Below, piece by piece: positions 15,777 through 25,021 of a stretch of 64,000 nt of DNA. Source of the DNA: Thiothrix subterranea (GTDB taxonomy: Bacteria > Pseudomonadota > Gammaproteobacteria > Thiotrichales > Thiotrichaceae). The notes beneath the pieces were generated by a model. It was not told the DNA's origin. It did not search any database and saw nothing but the letters and a program-made list of their open reading frames with translations. The stretch is from positions 1,798,001-1,862,000 of the forward strand of contig NZ_CP053482.1 of NCBI RefSeq assembly GCF_016772315.1, written 5' to 3'. How positions within the stretch are numbered: position 1 is the stretch's first letter; each line of letters starts with the position of its first letter. The position numbers and the translations under genes were made by a program.

Positions 15777-17378
15777 TCATTCCGAAGCCGTCAAGGTATC
15801 CGTTGCGGTCGCGGTTGTCATTAATGCGCTGGATGTTGCCGGTTTTGGCGCATTCTGTTGAATATTTTCCCAGAAATCACTGGCAGGTAATGTGTTACGG
15901 CTAAGGTTGGCAGGCAATTTATCCACTGCTTGGCTCAGGGTTTGAATACAGCCTTTGCAATCATCCGCCCGGCAATGGCTAACCAAAGTACCGAAAGTTT
16001 CCCAACCACCAAGCGCGGCAAACTGAATGCTAGAACGCGCCGCTTTCGCAAATTCGCCTTGGCGAAAATAGAACAAGCAAGGCACCGCTCGCAACGGATC
16101 GGGGTAACGCGAATCCAGCCCCGCCACATCGCGTAACAAGGTGAATGCCAGCTCCCAATGCCGCAGGGCGCACAGCCCTACCGCCAACAAATGCCCGCCG
16201 GTGCGGTCAAACGGGTTTACTTGGCGGGCGGTTTCAATTTCCAGTTTGCCCATTTCATGATCGCCACGATGAAAGCATTCCAGCGCAAAAATGCTGTGCG
16301 CCAACGCATTGCCGGGGTTGAGTTCCAACGCACGCAGCGCCAAACGGTGCCACTGAATCTCTAAGGCAGCGGTCGGTTCGGCACGTAACATATAAGCGTA
16401 CAAACACCATACCGCGTAGTGCAAATGCGCCAAAGCATCGTCATGGTAACGCTGGGTACGGTCTTGGCAGGCATCCAAAAATGCTTGAAGATTTGTATCC
16501 CCCGCCTCATCCTGAAGAAAAGCGATGTGCTCGACCAATACCCGGTAATGACAGGGAATGTCAGCGTGCGTTTTCCAATAGCGGCTCCAATAAGCCATGG
16601 CAACGCCCCGGTGCAAACTAAAGGTTTCCAGTATCAACTGGCTAAACACCGCCTCTAAAGTGGCTTGCGCGTAATGAAGTGGCACTTGGACGTTATCCGA
16701 CCATAATTGTTCGCGCGTCAGGGTATGGAACAACACAAACTTAAGCACGAAACCGGTATCCACTCCTTCGGCGGTACATTGCAGCAAGAATTCCGCTTGA
16801 TGATGCCGCCATGCGGCTTCCAACTCATCCACCTTGTGACCTTTGGGTTGACTGACTCGCGCCAAAGCGATCCGGGTTTCACGGAAATTTCCCAATGTCA
16901 TCGGTAATAAGGAACGCAGGTTATACACCAAACCGCGCAAGGCATCATCGCGAATCAGCTCCGTATCGGGGTAACTAATATGCACTTTAGGGCCTAGCGA
17001 CTGGATACTTTTGGGGGCAAAGTATTGCACTGCCGGTAATGCACTGGGTTGGATACGCTCGAAACTGGGCTGGTAGCTGCCACTGGGCAAGACAATTCGG
17101 TATTTGCTGTGACGGCCTTCACTCGCGTAATACTCTTCCAGCAATTTGCGTACCCGACCGGCTTCCACCCGTACCGCTGGGCTATCGGTGGGGCAAAAAT
17201 CCGCTGGTTTGCCTAAGGCTTCAAGCGCAATGCCGTATTGCGTTATTTTTTCACCACGACCTGCCAATGTTTCTTCAATAATGTAGGTTAGAAAATTGCA
17301 GGCTTGTTTTTTATTCTCCAATAAGCGACTAGCTAATATTTGACTGAGTTCTTTTTGAATCCATTCTTTTTCTTCCAT
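15777..17378 (-). CDS. Winged-helix-like/TPR regulatory protein
   Basis: A 533-residue protein. Residues 1-110 (F-L-T-Y-I-I-E-E-T-L-A-G-R-G, I-T-Q-Y-G-I-A-L-E-A-L, V-R-V-E-A-G-R-V-R-K-L-L, LPSGSYQPSF) match the N-terminal domain seen in many large TPR and adenylate-cyclase-like proteins and thought to act as a winged-helix regulatory domain. The rest is helical with TPR-like repeats (about 310-480) and a Cys-rich patch CRADDCKGC. It has no signal peptide. It is divergent from the pseudokinase-like gene over a 410-base gap, so the two may share control. Confidence 0.65.
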   Translation of the reverse strand: MEEKEWIQKELSQILASRLLENKKQACNFLTYIIEETLAGRGEKITQYGIALEALGKPADFCPTDSPAVRVEAGRVRKLLEEYYASEGRHSKYRIVLPSGSYQPSFERIQPSALPAVQYFAPKSIQSLGPKVHISYPDTELIRDDALRGLVYNLRSLLPMTLGNFRETRIALARVSQPKGHKVDELEAAWRHHQAEFLLQCTAEGVDTGFVLKFVLFHTLTREQLWSDNVQVPLHYAQATLEAVFSQLILETFSLHRGVAMAYWSRYWKTHADIPCHYRVLVEHIAFLQDEAGDTNLQAFLDACQDRTQRYHDDALAHLHYAVWCLYAYMLRAEPTAALEIQWHRLALRALELNPGNALAHSIFALECFHRGDHEMGKLEIETARQVNPFDRTGGHLLAVGLCALRHWELAFTLLRDVAGLDSRYPDPLRAVPCLFYFRQGEFAKAARSSIQFAALGGWETFGTLVSHCRADDCKGCIQTLSQAVDKLPANLSRNTLPASDFWENIQQNAPKPATSSALMTTATATDTLTASE

Positions 17379-17789
17379 AAAATCTATTTTCCTCTTAATA
17401 AAAATAACTCACAAAGCACATCTATAACCATAACTGAACCACTGGGCGGCAATAGTTGCATGAAAGCCACATGCCAACAAGCCGTTAATTGTCACGCTTG
17501 GTCACGCTTAAGCTTTTTACCAAAATCGATCAAAATAATTCAATTACTTACAGGAAAACCCCACTGCTTTTGCCGAAAATTCGGGCTTATTCAATGTGTG
17601 AAAAACCACTTGCTGTTACGGGTAACACGCGGGTTTTACTTGGCTTGTATGAATATAACGTTAAGATAGTGTTAACGAGCTTAGGGTTATTGAGAGCTAT
17701 TCACAAAATCGGCAGCCGCAACGTCGCCGAACAGTTATTCAAGAGTTTTTTTATTTTCCGTATTTTTTCATGAGAAATGGAGTCGTGGC
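17379..17789. promoter_or_regulatory. Divergent promoter region with a direct repeat
   Basis: A 411-base gap between the winged-helix/TPR gene (minus) and the pseudokinase-like gene (plus). It is AT-rich and holds two direct copies of GTCACGCTT at 17491 and 17501, ten bases apart, which is one helical turn and suits a winged-helix dimer. No open frame in it resembles a protein. Exact promoters cannot be fixed. Confidence 0.45.
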
Positions 17790-19064
17790 ATGGGGGCTTT
17801 GATTGAGTCGGGCAAACACCTTGTCCTGAATAATCGCTATGCATTGTTAAGTTGCATAGCGGTATCGGGTGCAGGGAAAATCTACCGTGGGCGGGATCTG
17901 GAACAGGTCAAACACCAAGGGCTAGAATCCCGCATTTTGATTCATGTGTTGCCGAATGAAGCATCCGCTTGGGCATTGGATGCGCTGTTCCAACACATTA
18001 CCATCACCAGTCAGCGCCTCGCGTTGCCGTGGATTCTGACGCCATTGGCTTACGGGCATGACAACGGGCAGGCTTATGTTGTGTTGGCAAGCCCGGATAC
18101 TTGGGAAGTGCAAAGCCTGCTCGCACAAGCCGGGCAACCATCCCCTTGCCAACGCAATGCTTCAAAAAATCTCAAGCCATTGATAAAAAATCGGTATCTG
18201 GATGAGCACATTGACCCCGCTTTACTGCTGTGCGTCGCCGGAACAGATGTACACATCCTAGCAACGGCCTTATCCCCCCAAGTTCAGCAATTGGAAAAAC
18301 GCGGCTCGCACCGTGTAATACCGCGCAAACACGTCAGTCATGCCCTGATGACGGGTTCGTTGCTGACCTTGTTTGGTATTTTTACCGCCGTGGCAGGCAA
18401 TGCTGTTTTGGAAACCGTGGCAGCCCCTTACCCAGTGTCAGCCAGCGTGTCTGAACCGAGCGAACCCTTGTCGCCGACGGCACTGACACCGCCATCACGC
18501 GCAAGTGTTTTAACCGTTAATCACGGGCAGCAAACGCATCACGACACGCCACTCGTTGAAATTGCCGAGTCCACTGCCACTAAACCTAAGCCACGCGCCG
18601 TAACGGATACCAAGAAAAAAAAATCCGCCGTCCTTGCCTCGACTGCTCCCAAAAAATCACCGGCGGTTGCGGCAGCCAAACCTAAAGTAACACCGCCACC
18701 GGTGCAAGCAACCGCACCACCACAAACAACAGCAGCGGCGGATGACAACAACAGTCTTGAGAGCTTGATCGCACAAGCCTATGCCGCGCTAAATGCAGGC
18801 AATTTAGGGTCAGACGGTGCGCTGCATTTCACCCGACAATTGCGTGGTAAAGCGCCTCAACACCCGCAAGTCGCACGGCTGGGGCAAGAAATCACGGCGG
18901 CGTACTTACGCCAAGTACGAGTAGCCTTAATCCACAATCTGACGGATGCCGAGAGGATTCTGCCGCTTAGCCGTCAACTCATCCAAGAATTCGGCTTAAA
19001 CCATCTGGAGAGGGCGCAGCGCACACTGGAAGACAAGACACTGGAACTGCGTAACCATTGGTAA
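17790..19064 (+). CDS. Pseudokinase-like single-pass membrane protein
   Basis: A 424-residue protein. The N-terminus resembles the N-lobe of a Hanks-type Ser/Thr kinase: a glycine-rich stretch (SGAGKIYRGRDL, residues 26-37) and a strand ending IHVLP where kinases have the VALKVLP lysine. The lysine is replaced, and no HRD or DFG motif follows, so it should not phosphorylate. One membrane helix spans about 185-207, followed by a Pro/Lys/Ala-rich linker (about 215-325) and a helical, probably periplasmic domain. It likely senses or scaffolds something across the inner membrane. The kinase link is my reading and needs structure prediction. Confidence 0.55.
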   Translation: MGALIESGKHLVLNNRYALLSCIAVSGAGKIYRGRDLEQVKHQGLESRILIHVLPNEASAWALDALFQHITITSQRLALPWILTPLAYGHDNGQAYVVLASPDTWEVQSLLAQAGQPSPCQRNASKNLKPLIKNRYLDEHIDPALLLCVAGTDVHILATALSPQVQQLEKRGSHRVIPRKHVSHALMTGSLLTLFGIFTAVAGNAVLETVAAPYPVSASVSEPSEPLSPTALTPPSRASVLTVNHGQQTHHDTPLVEIAESTATKPKPRAVTDTKKKKSAVLASTAPKKSPAVAAAKPKVTPPPVQATAPPQTTAAADDNNSLESLIAQAYAALNAGNLGSDGALHFTRQLRGKAPQHPQVARLGQEITAAYLRQVRVALIHNLTDAERILPLSRQLIQEFGLNHLERAQRTLEDKTLELRNHW

Positions 19065-19107
19065 ACCCGACTACCCCATTCATTACTTTAGGAAAAGACC
19101 AATCGCG

Positions 19108-19638
19108 ATGACACATTCTGTTGCTATTGTTAAAGCTGCTCGTTATTGCAGACAGGCTTTGTTGCTGATCACCTTATCGTTGACCAGCACGGGGCTATCG
19201 GCTGAACCGGATACCGCCACTCCTCCTTTACCCGTAGGTGCTTGCCCGCTGAACAGCGGTGGCTCATCGTTATTGGGAACCCAATGGCGTTTACTGTCGG
19301 TGTATGGCACGCCCGTACCGGCTGAATTAGACATCAGCCTCAGCGTTGGCGAAGATGAATTGAAGGGTTTCGCTGGGTGCAACCAATACTCCACCACCTT
19401 TAAACGGGTAGGACACAGCGGCTTCATGATGACAGGGCTGGAAAGAGGCAACGACATTTGCCGGGTATTGCCCACCACACCGGGCGGCCCGACGATTAAT
19501 GTTGGCAATTGGGAAGGCAGCTATTTGCGCACCCTGCAACGAGCAGGCAGCGTACAACAAGAAGGCAACACCCTGCATTTCTATAACCGCAATGGTGAAT
19601 CGTCAGTGGTGTTTGGGAAAAAATACGGCAGTTTGTAA
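19108..19638 (+). CDS. Secreted META-domain protein (HslJ-like)
   Basis: A 176-residue protein with an N-terminal hydrophobic export segment (about residues 15-31) and one META domain: LLGTQWRLLSVYG, then ELKGFAGCNQYSTTF. META domains occur in HslJ and other envelope stress or motility-related proteins; their ligand is unknown. A cysteine in FAGCNQY is typical of the family. It lies 43 bases after the pseudokinase-like gene and is probably co-transcribed with it. The combination hints at an envelope-sensing role. Confidence 0.78.
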   Translation: MTHSVAIVKAARYCRQALLLITLSLTSTGLSAEPDTATPPLPVGACPLNSGGSSLLGTQWRLLSVYGTPVPAELDISLSVGEDELKGFAGCNQYSTTFKRVGHSGFMMTGLERGNDICRVLPTTPGGPTINVGNWEGSYLRTLQRAGSVQQEGNTLHFYNRNGESSVVFGKKYGSL

Positions 19639-19818
19639 AGGATAATGCTATGGAAAACCCTTTTTTTACTATGGGTTACTATAGGTGACTCCCGTGGCAG
19701 GAAGTGTCTGCTTCAACTATGCTATGGCAAGCTGATTGCATGTATTTTTGAATAGTAGTAGCCCTATTCAGGTGTGATAGTCAGTGGCAGATAGTATTCC
19801 GAGGGAGACCATTAGCAC
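19639..19818. promoter_or_regulatory. Intergenic region before the AfsR-like regulator
   Basis: A 180-base gap. It contains two CTATGGG/CTATAGG-like words and two GTGGCAG words (near 19695 and 19783). A GAGGGAG ribosome site lies about 12 bases before the regulator start. No clear terminator or promoter consensus was found. Confidence 0.3.
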
Positions 19819-22344
19819 ATGGGATGTGAGTATTACCCCAGCTTCGCAGAAACTATTGGGGAACCGGTAGCTATGGTAAGTAGCTTAGTATTAGGTTGCC
19901 ACCATTACCACTTGAGTGAACAATTATTACTTGATACGCAAGGAGCTTCCTGCACCTTACGCTCTCAGTCACTCAGTGTTTTGCACTATTTAGCGCTTAA
20001 TGCCAATAAAACGGTTTCTAAAGCCGAGTTATTCGCCTATGTGTGGAAAGATGCCTATGTCACGGATGATTCGTTGGTGCAGTGTATCGCTGATATTCGC
20101 CGTGTTTTGCAGGATAACAAACACGAAATCGTCAAGACCGTACCACGCAAGGGTTACTTATTGGTGGCGCACTTGCCTGTCACCGATTTACCCGCCTCAG
20201 AAGGTTTGCTGCCTTTTATCGGACGGCACAAGGAATTGCACGAGTTAACTACCATGCTCCATGATGCCTCCTGCCGTTTGATTACGGTAGTGGGCTTGGG
20301 CGGTGTAGGCAAATCCAGACTGGTCAAAACGTTAGCGCAACGCCTTGCTGAATACTTCAGGCATGGCATTGGCTGCGTTGAACTGGCTTCTGTGCAACAC
20401 CCCGATCTCATTGCGAATGCCATTGGGGCAAGTCTTGGTATTGCGTTACAAGGCTCACGCCCGCCCATTGAGCAATTGCACATGGCTTTATCTTCTCAGC
20501 ACAAATTGTTGATTCTGGATAATTTGGAGCATTTGCTGCCGGATGTGGGCATTTGTGAGGCTTTGCTGGAACACTGCCCGACGTTGAAGATTTTGGCTAC
20601 CTCACGCTTGCCTTTGCAAGTGTATGGTGAGTGGCGTTATCAGTTGCAGGGGTTATTGCCGCCATCAGGTGAAATAGCCCCCGAATGCGCGGCGTTTTCG
20701 TTGTTTGTGCAGTCAGCTCGCCAAGTGGATTATACCTTTGCACCTGATGAAACCGATCAGCAGACGATTTTGGAGATTTGCCGTTTGGTTGATGGTTTGC
20801 CGTTAGGGATTGAAATGGCAGCAAGGTGGATCAGGCAGCTTTCCTGCGAGGAAATCTTGCAGGAGTTGCGCTCATCGCTATTGCCGACTGCGCTCAATGC
20901 CAATAGCAAGGAGAACGCCAGCACCATGCCTGCTGTCACCAATGTGGTGCAGCAAAGTTGGCAGATGCTCACTGCCCGCGAACAGCAGATTATGCAAGCC
21001 TTGGCTTTATTCCAAGGAAAATTTACCCGAGAAGCAGCATCTGCGGTTGCGGGGGCTGGTTTGGCTGATTACGGTGGTTTGCTCGACAAGTCGATGCTGT
21101 ATCGTAAAGAGAACGGTCATTACGTCATTCACGAAGTGATGCGCCAGTATGCCAATGAAGTACGCTTTGCCAAGCAATCCCATTGCCCGACGACCCAGCG
21201 TTTTGTTGAGTATCATCTTGAGGTGGCAGAACGTGTGGATGCGGGGATTCTCGGTGGGCAGCAATTACCCGGCCTTGCGCATTTGGAAGGTGAACACGAT
21301 AATTTCCGGGCGTGTTTGGCCTTGTGTCATTCCGATACCAACCCACAGGCGATGAGTTCTGAGATAGGTTTACGTTTGGTGGGTTCACTCGGCATGTTCT
21401 GGTTTATGGCAAACCATTGGCAGGAAGGGTATCGCTGGGCTGAATCTTTTCTGGCTATCCACCGTCATGCTCAACCTTCGTTAGCTCAGGCAATGGCGAT
21501 GTTGACGGCGGGGGGCATTTCCGCATTATTGGATAATCATGGCGTTGCCGAACAGTATTTGAGTCGTGGAACGGAAATGGCGGCGCATTTTGGAGGGGAT
21601 TGGCAAACGGCGCGGGGCTTGATGGCGTTGAGTGTATTCCGGCGCTTACAGGGGCGGTATGACGAATCGCTCCAGTGCGGGCAACAGAGTATGCAGCTTT
21701 TTGCGACTGTTTATGATGAGGGGGGCTATCAATTCAATCTCGCCAATAGCGGGCATGTATTGCTGCGGTTGGGGCGTTACGATGAGGCTGTGCAAGCCTT
21801 GGAGCAGTGTATTGACTTGAATCAGAAGATCGGTTTGACCATTAGTATGCCTTACGCTTTGGTGAATCTGGGGCGGCTACATTGGCAGTTGCGGCAATTA
21901 GGTTATGCCCGTGAATACTTGCATCAAAGCATCCAGATTGCCGAGAAATTGGGGATTGCGCTGTATCGGGCGCAAGCCTTGTGTAAATTGGGCTGGATCG
22001 AATTGAGTGATGCCAATATTGCGTTGGGGTTGCAACACCTCAATAGCAGCATGGAAGCTTACTTGCATCTGGGCGACCGTGAGGGGCAGATTGAGGTGAT
22101 GCGGGGGATTGGGGTTGCCAGTGCTTTGCAAGGCAATCTGGCTCAGGCTTGGCAATGCATTGCAGCGGCAGACAATTTATCCCAACACCTGAAGCTGTCA
22201 CCCTCACCGGATACGCTCGTGTTGTTGGAGGAGGTCAAACAGCGTATCCAGCAAGGGTTGACGACAAGTGAGTTGGCGCTGCACCGTCATATGGGGTTGG
22301 TGAGTGGTTTGGAGTCGTTGTATACGGATTTGGTAAAAAGCTAA
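19819..22344 (+). CDS. AfsR-like regulator: winged helix, NB-ARC ATPase, TPR
   Basis: An 841-residue STAND-type regulator. Residues 30-118 form an OmpR/CadC-type winged helix (SVLHYLALNANKTVSKAEL, then LVQCIADIRRVL, ending in the wing VPRKGYLL). An NB-ARC-like ATPase follows, with Walker A GLGGVGKS at 159-166 and Walker B-like LLILDNLEHLL, then ILATSRLPL. The C-terminal half is TPR repeats, presumably for ligand or protein sensing. Such proteins switch genes on after ATP-dependent assembly. It is convergent with the DUF1566 cluster and next to the pseudokinase/META pair, which are candidate targets. No membrane helix is seen. Confidence 0.85.
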   Translation: MGCEYYPSFAETIGEPVAMVSSLVLGCHHYHLSEQLLLDTQGASCTLRSQSLSVLHYLALNANKTVSKAELFAYVWKDAYVTDDSLVQCIADIRRVLQDNKHEIVKTVPRKGYLLVAHLPVTDLPASEGLLPFIGRHKELHELTTMLHDASCRLITVVGLGGVGKSRLVKTLAQRLAEYFRHGIGCVELASVQHPDLIANAIGASLGIALQGSRPPIEQLHMALSSQHKLLILDNLEHLLPDVGICEALLEHCPTLKILATSRLPLQVYGEWRYQLQGLLPPSGEIAPECAAFSLFVQSARQVDYTFAPDETDQQTILEICRLVDGLPLGIEMAARWIRQLSCEEILQELRSSLLPTALNANSKENASTMPAVTNVVQQSWQMLTAREQQIMQALALFQGKFTREAASAVAGAGLADYGGLLDKSMLYRKENGHYVIHEVMRQYANEVRFAKQSHCPTTQRFVEYHLEVAERVDAGILGGQQLPGLAHLEGEHDNFRACLALCHSDTNPQAMSSEIGLRLVGSLGMFWFMANHWQEGYRWAESFLAIHRHAQPSLAQAMAMLTAGGISALLDNHGVAEQYLSRGTEMAAHFGGDWQTARGLMALSVFRRLQGRYDESLQCGQQSMQLFATVYDEGGYQFNLANSGHVLLRLGRYDEAVQALEQCIDLNQKIGLTISMPYALVNLGRLHWQLRQLGYAREYLHQSIQIAEKLGIALYRAQALCKLGWIELSDANIALGLQHLNSSMEAYLHLGDREGQIEVMRGIGVASALQGNLAQAWQCIAAADNLSQHLKLSPSPDTLVLLEEVKQRIQQGLTTSELALHRHMGLVSGLESLYTDLVKS

Positions 22345-22376
22345 CTAAACCCAGTGAACACGATAACGACTGTACC

Positions 22377-22904
22377 TCACTCATCGACGCGCACTAGACG
22401 CACATACTTCTGCTCATCTCTAAAAACACTGCCATTGTAAGCAACATCAAAGTTGAGAAACCACGCAAAACCTCCACCCGCTATAGAAGATGACCAGAAA
22501 TCTGCCAAGGGACTATCGGGAAAGGCTGTGGCATTGATAGCCGGAGCATAACAGCGGGTTTCAATAATCGATTCCAGTTCCTTTATATTAGCTAAACGCC
22601 AACCTATCTTGCCCGCAAATGGGGTTTGATTAGCAATCGCTGCTCTATCAAACATGGCTTGCCAGTTGTAAGCAACCGCAGTGCCGTTACACTTTTTGTT
22701 GACAGAATCCCACGCTTGTCCTTCTGCACACCTTTTCCACATTAAGCCAGTTTGTTTATCGGTAACTGTACCGTTTTGATCATCTACATTAAAGCTAGTG
22801 TCGGGCGTGTTGGCAACGATGGCGTTATTGCACACCTGAGAATAACCGATGACTGGCAACACTAATAAAATACCTGCCATCAGGGTATGGGTTACGTTTC
22901 GCAT
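22377..22904 (-). CDS. Secreted DUF1566 (Lcl C-terminal-like) protein
   Basis: A 175-residue protein with a signal peptide (residues 1-22) and a DUF1566 domain: NGTVTDKQTGLMWKRC, GWRLANIKELESI, DFWSSS and the closing KYVRLVRV. The fold is a C-type-lectin-like module in Legionella collagen-like protein and many exported proteins of sulfur and metal bacteria, and probably binds ligands at the surface. Cysteines at CNNA, KRC, KKC and TRC may form disulfides. It is the last gene of a minus-strand cluster and a paralogue of the genes at 22953, 25455 and 26031. Confidence 0.85.
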   Translation of the reverse strand: MRNVTHTLMAGILLVLPVIGYSQVCNNAIVANTPDTSFNVDDQNGTVTDKQTGLMWKRCAEGQAWDSVNKKCNGTAVAYNWQAMFDRAAIANQTPFAGKIGWRLANIKELESIIETRCYAPAINATAFPDSPLADFWSSSIAGGGFAWFLNFDVAYNGSVFRDEQKYVRLVRVDE

Positions 22905-22952
22905 TGAATACCTCCTGGTTGTCTATCAAGATAGTGAAATAGTGAACACCCG

Positions 22953-23804
22953 TTATTTGCCATCACGCACTAAACGCACATACCTCGCAATATCTTTATC
23001 AGATTGAAAGACGAAGATTGTTCCACCTCCTGTAACCCACACCTCCTGAGGATTAAAGGCATACGTTGATGAGGTTGTAAAACGTGTCTGTGTGTTTGGA
23101 AAATATTCGGGGATTGGTGTTTTAGAAACATCCATTAGATTCACCATTTCTTCGCGTGTGGGTAATCGCCAGTCTTTCGCACCACACCAACCTTCTGTAT
23201 TCACTTTCTGCACATAAGCATTAGTATCACATGGGCTAGTATTACCACACGCCCCACCATTTTGTTTACCACTGTTACCCCCATTTTTAGTGGCATCTGG
23301 CTCATACCATGTGTATGTCCAATCCCAGTCATGCAGTCCATTATCGTCGGTTTTGACCTCCCAAATCAGCCCGGTCACATTATCTTTAACACAAGACCAC
23401 TGGTTTGCATTAGCCTCTAACGCCTGGCCTGTGCTACTGATTTTGGTGAAATCAAAGCCTGCATGACCATTGCTACTATCATTAGCCGCAACATCTCGCC
23501 CAACATGACCATCCTGCCCAATAGCATCTATCCGATTGATCGGAGGAATAGGGTCGTTATCCATATCCATGAATAAGCTACAATTTAGGTCATCATTGGA
23601 GTTAACTGCATTAGGATTACCGTAAGCATAATCGCCACAAGATGTAATACCAGTATCGTTAAGTTTTCCCGTAGGAGATGGTTGCACAGAACTGTTATTA
23701 GGAGGTGGACTACCACCGCCGCCTCCACCGCCACTACCAATTATCATGGTTACTCCCATGACGACAACGAAAGAAACCTGAAGTGGTTTAAGTAATGTTT
23801 TCAT
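22953..23804 (-). CDS. Secreted DUF1566 protein with poly-Gly linker, lipobox cysteine lost
   Basis: A 283-residue DUF1566 protein. After an N-terminal hydrophobic segment comes SGGGGGGGGS, then a Pro/Ser linker, GKLNDTGITSCGDYAYG, and the DUF1566 core (CVKDNVTGLIWEVKTDD, WRLPTREEMVNL, ending ARYVRLVRDG). Its close paralogue at 26031-26947 has ACGGGGGGG at the same place, a lipobox; here the cysteine codon is AGT (serine), so lipid anchoring should be lost. Two calcium-site-like segments (NSNDDLN, DMDNDP) are visible. Its start overlaps the end of the 4-TM gene by 17 bases. Confidence 0.82.
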   Translation of the reverse strand: MKTLLKPLQVSFVVVMGVTMIIGSGGGGGGGSPPPNNSSVQPSPTGKLNDTGITSCGDYAYGNPNAVNSNDDLNCSLFMDMDNDPIPPINRIDAIGQDGHVGRDVAANDSSNGHAGFDFTKISSTGQALEANANQWSCVKDNVTGLIWEVKTDDNGLHDWDWTYTWYEPDATKNGGNSGKQNGGACGNTSPCDTNAYVQKVNTEGWCGAKDWRLPTREEMVNLMDVSKTPIPEYFPNTQTRFTTSSTYAFNPQEVWVTGGGTIFVFQSDKDIARYVRLVRDGK

Positions 23805-24291
23805 TTTTATCCTCCTTTATGAAAACAGTCAGTAGAAAAACAAATAACACCCCAATCCATATAGAAACAATATCTAATTTATTATAAACACCTAAATTCA
23901 AATAGTTTATGGCCTGCTCCATAATGTAGCTATGAACCGTAGATGTTGTTTCTATCATTCCGTCTATTTGATAAAATTCAAAAACCGAATCTATTACTCC
24001 CCATGTTACTCCCCATGACATCATTATTTTGGGGGTGATGTGAGTTGAGATAACTGAACAAAACAAGGTCATAAAAATAACATGTAGAAAAGATGTAAAG
24101 GAATAAATAAATACCATTAGGGTTTGATTGTTAATCATGATTTTCTTGGGAAAAATCACGCCGATGAAAGGAATGGTTATACTTTGAAACTTATTAGGAT
24201 AAAGAAATAAATATACTGCAATCCCTAATAACAGACAGATTGTCGCCATTATCAATAAATTACGTTTAATCTCTGAGCTTTCTGCAATCAT
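23788..24291 (-). CDS. Four-helix membrane protein of unknown family
   Basis: A 167-residue hydrophobic protein with four predicted membrane helices (about 11-30, 57-80, 84-100 and 138-160). I do not recognise a family. Its arrangement loosely recalls VanZ-like proteins, without a clear motif. It is very AT-rich, like the rest of this cluster, and its 3' end overlaps the start of the downstream DUF1566 gene by 17 bases, so they are probably translated together. Position suggests a membrane partner for the exported proteins of the cluster, which is inference only. Confidence 0.6.
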   Translation of the reverse strand: MIAESSEIKRNLLIMATICLLLGIAVYLFLYPNKFQSITIPFIGVIFPKKIMINNQTLMVFIYSFTSFLHVIFMTLFCSVISTHITPKIMMSWGVTWGVIDSVFEFYQIDGMIETTSTVHSYIMEQAINYLNLGVYNKLDIVSIWIGVLFVFLLTVFIKEDKNENIT

Positions 24292-24364
24292 TATTGATGA
24301 TCCTTAACTTTTTCAAAGTTATTTCACCATCGGGTTTTCAATTATTGTAATTAATATTTTTATC

Positions 24365-24976
24365 TTAATGCCCTCCTATCATGAGTAAACCATAAAGCGG
24401 CCCCAGTATTATTCCCGCCAGTGCTAAAGTAACTCCATCTGCTGCCAGTGTTAACGGTGTCAATGCAGCTTTTGCAGCAGTATCCGCAACACCATCAGGC
24501 AAAACCAGCGTTATTGCATAAGGCTGACGGAAAAAGGCGGTTTGCGGTACATTGACGTTACCCGCCAGATAACGTGTCCCCTGAATACTGGCTTTATGCG
24601 TTAATGTTGTTCCTTGACGACTAAAGCCGTGTGCCACGAGAAATTGCTGTTCTGATGTATTTAACTGGTCAATATTAGCTTCTAGTATATAAGCACCATT
24701 AACTTTTTGGCTTGAATCCACTGTGAATTCGCTAAATGTCGGGTTTAGTTTAGTGCGACCTGACCACTCCAAAATGGAAGTCAACGGATCATTCAATGGG
24801 AAAATAAAATGATACCGTTCGCCTGCTACAACCAATGTGGATTTATTCTGAGTAATCAAAAAGCTTTTGATTTTTTCAGTGCTTACATTTTTACTGGAAT
24901 GTAAAGCATGAGTAGCACAACTGCTCGTTGTTATAGTTATTGCTAAAATTAGAAAGTAATGAAGAATAGTACGCAT
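24365..24976 (-). CDS. Putative lipoprotein
   Basis: About 203 residues with a lipoprotein signal (MRTILHYFLILAITITTSSC, lipobox TSSC). The start at 24976 is chosen for an AAGGAG site; the in-frame upstream start would precede it by 13 residues without a signal. The middle is beta-rich and the C-terminus (about 165-200) is strongly hydrophobic and Gly/Leu-rich, possibly a second membrane segment. No known family is recognised. It lies between the exported GIY-YIG gene and the 4-TM gene in the same orientation. Confidence 0.6.
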   Translation of the reverse strand: MRTILHYFLILAITITTSSCATHALHSSKNVSTEKIKSFLITQNKSTLVVAGERYHFIFPLNDPLTSILEWSGRTKLNPTFSEFTVDSSQKVNGAYILEANIDQLNTSEQQFLVAHGFSRQGTTLTHKASIQGTRYLAGNVNVPQTAFFRQPYAITLVLPDGVADTAAKAALTPLTLAADGVTLALAGIILGPLYGLLMIGGH

Positions 24977-25021
24977 AATAACTCCTTTGGTGACAGAAAT
25001 AACGCAAAAAATCATTGGCTA

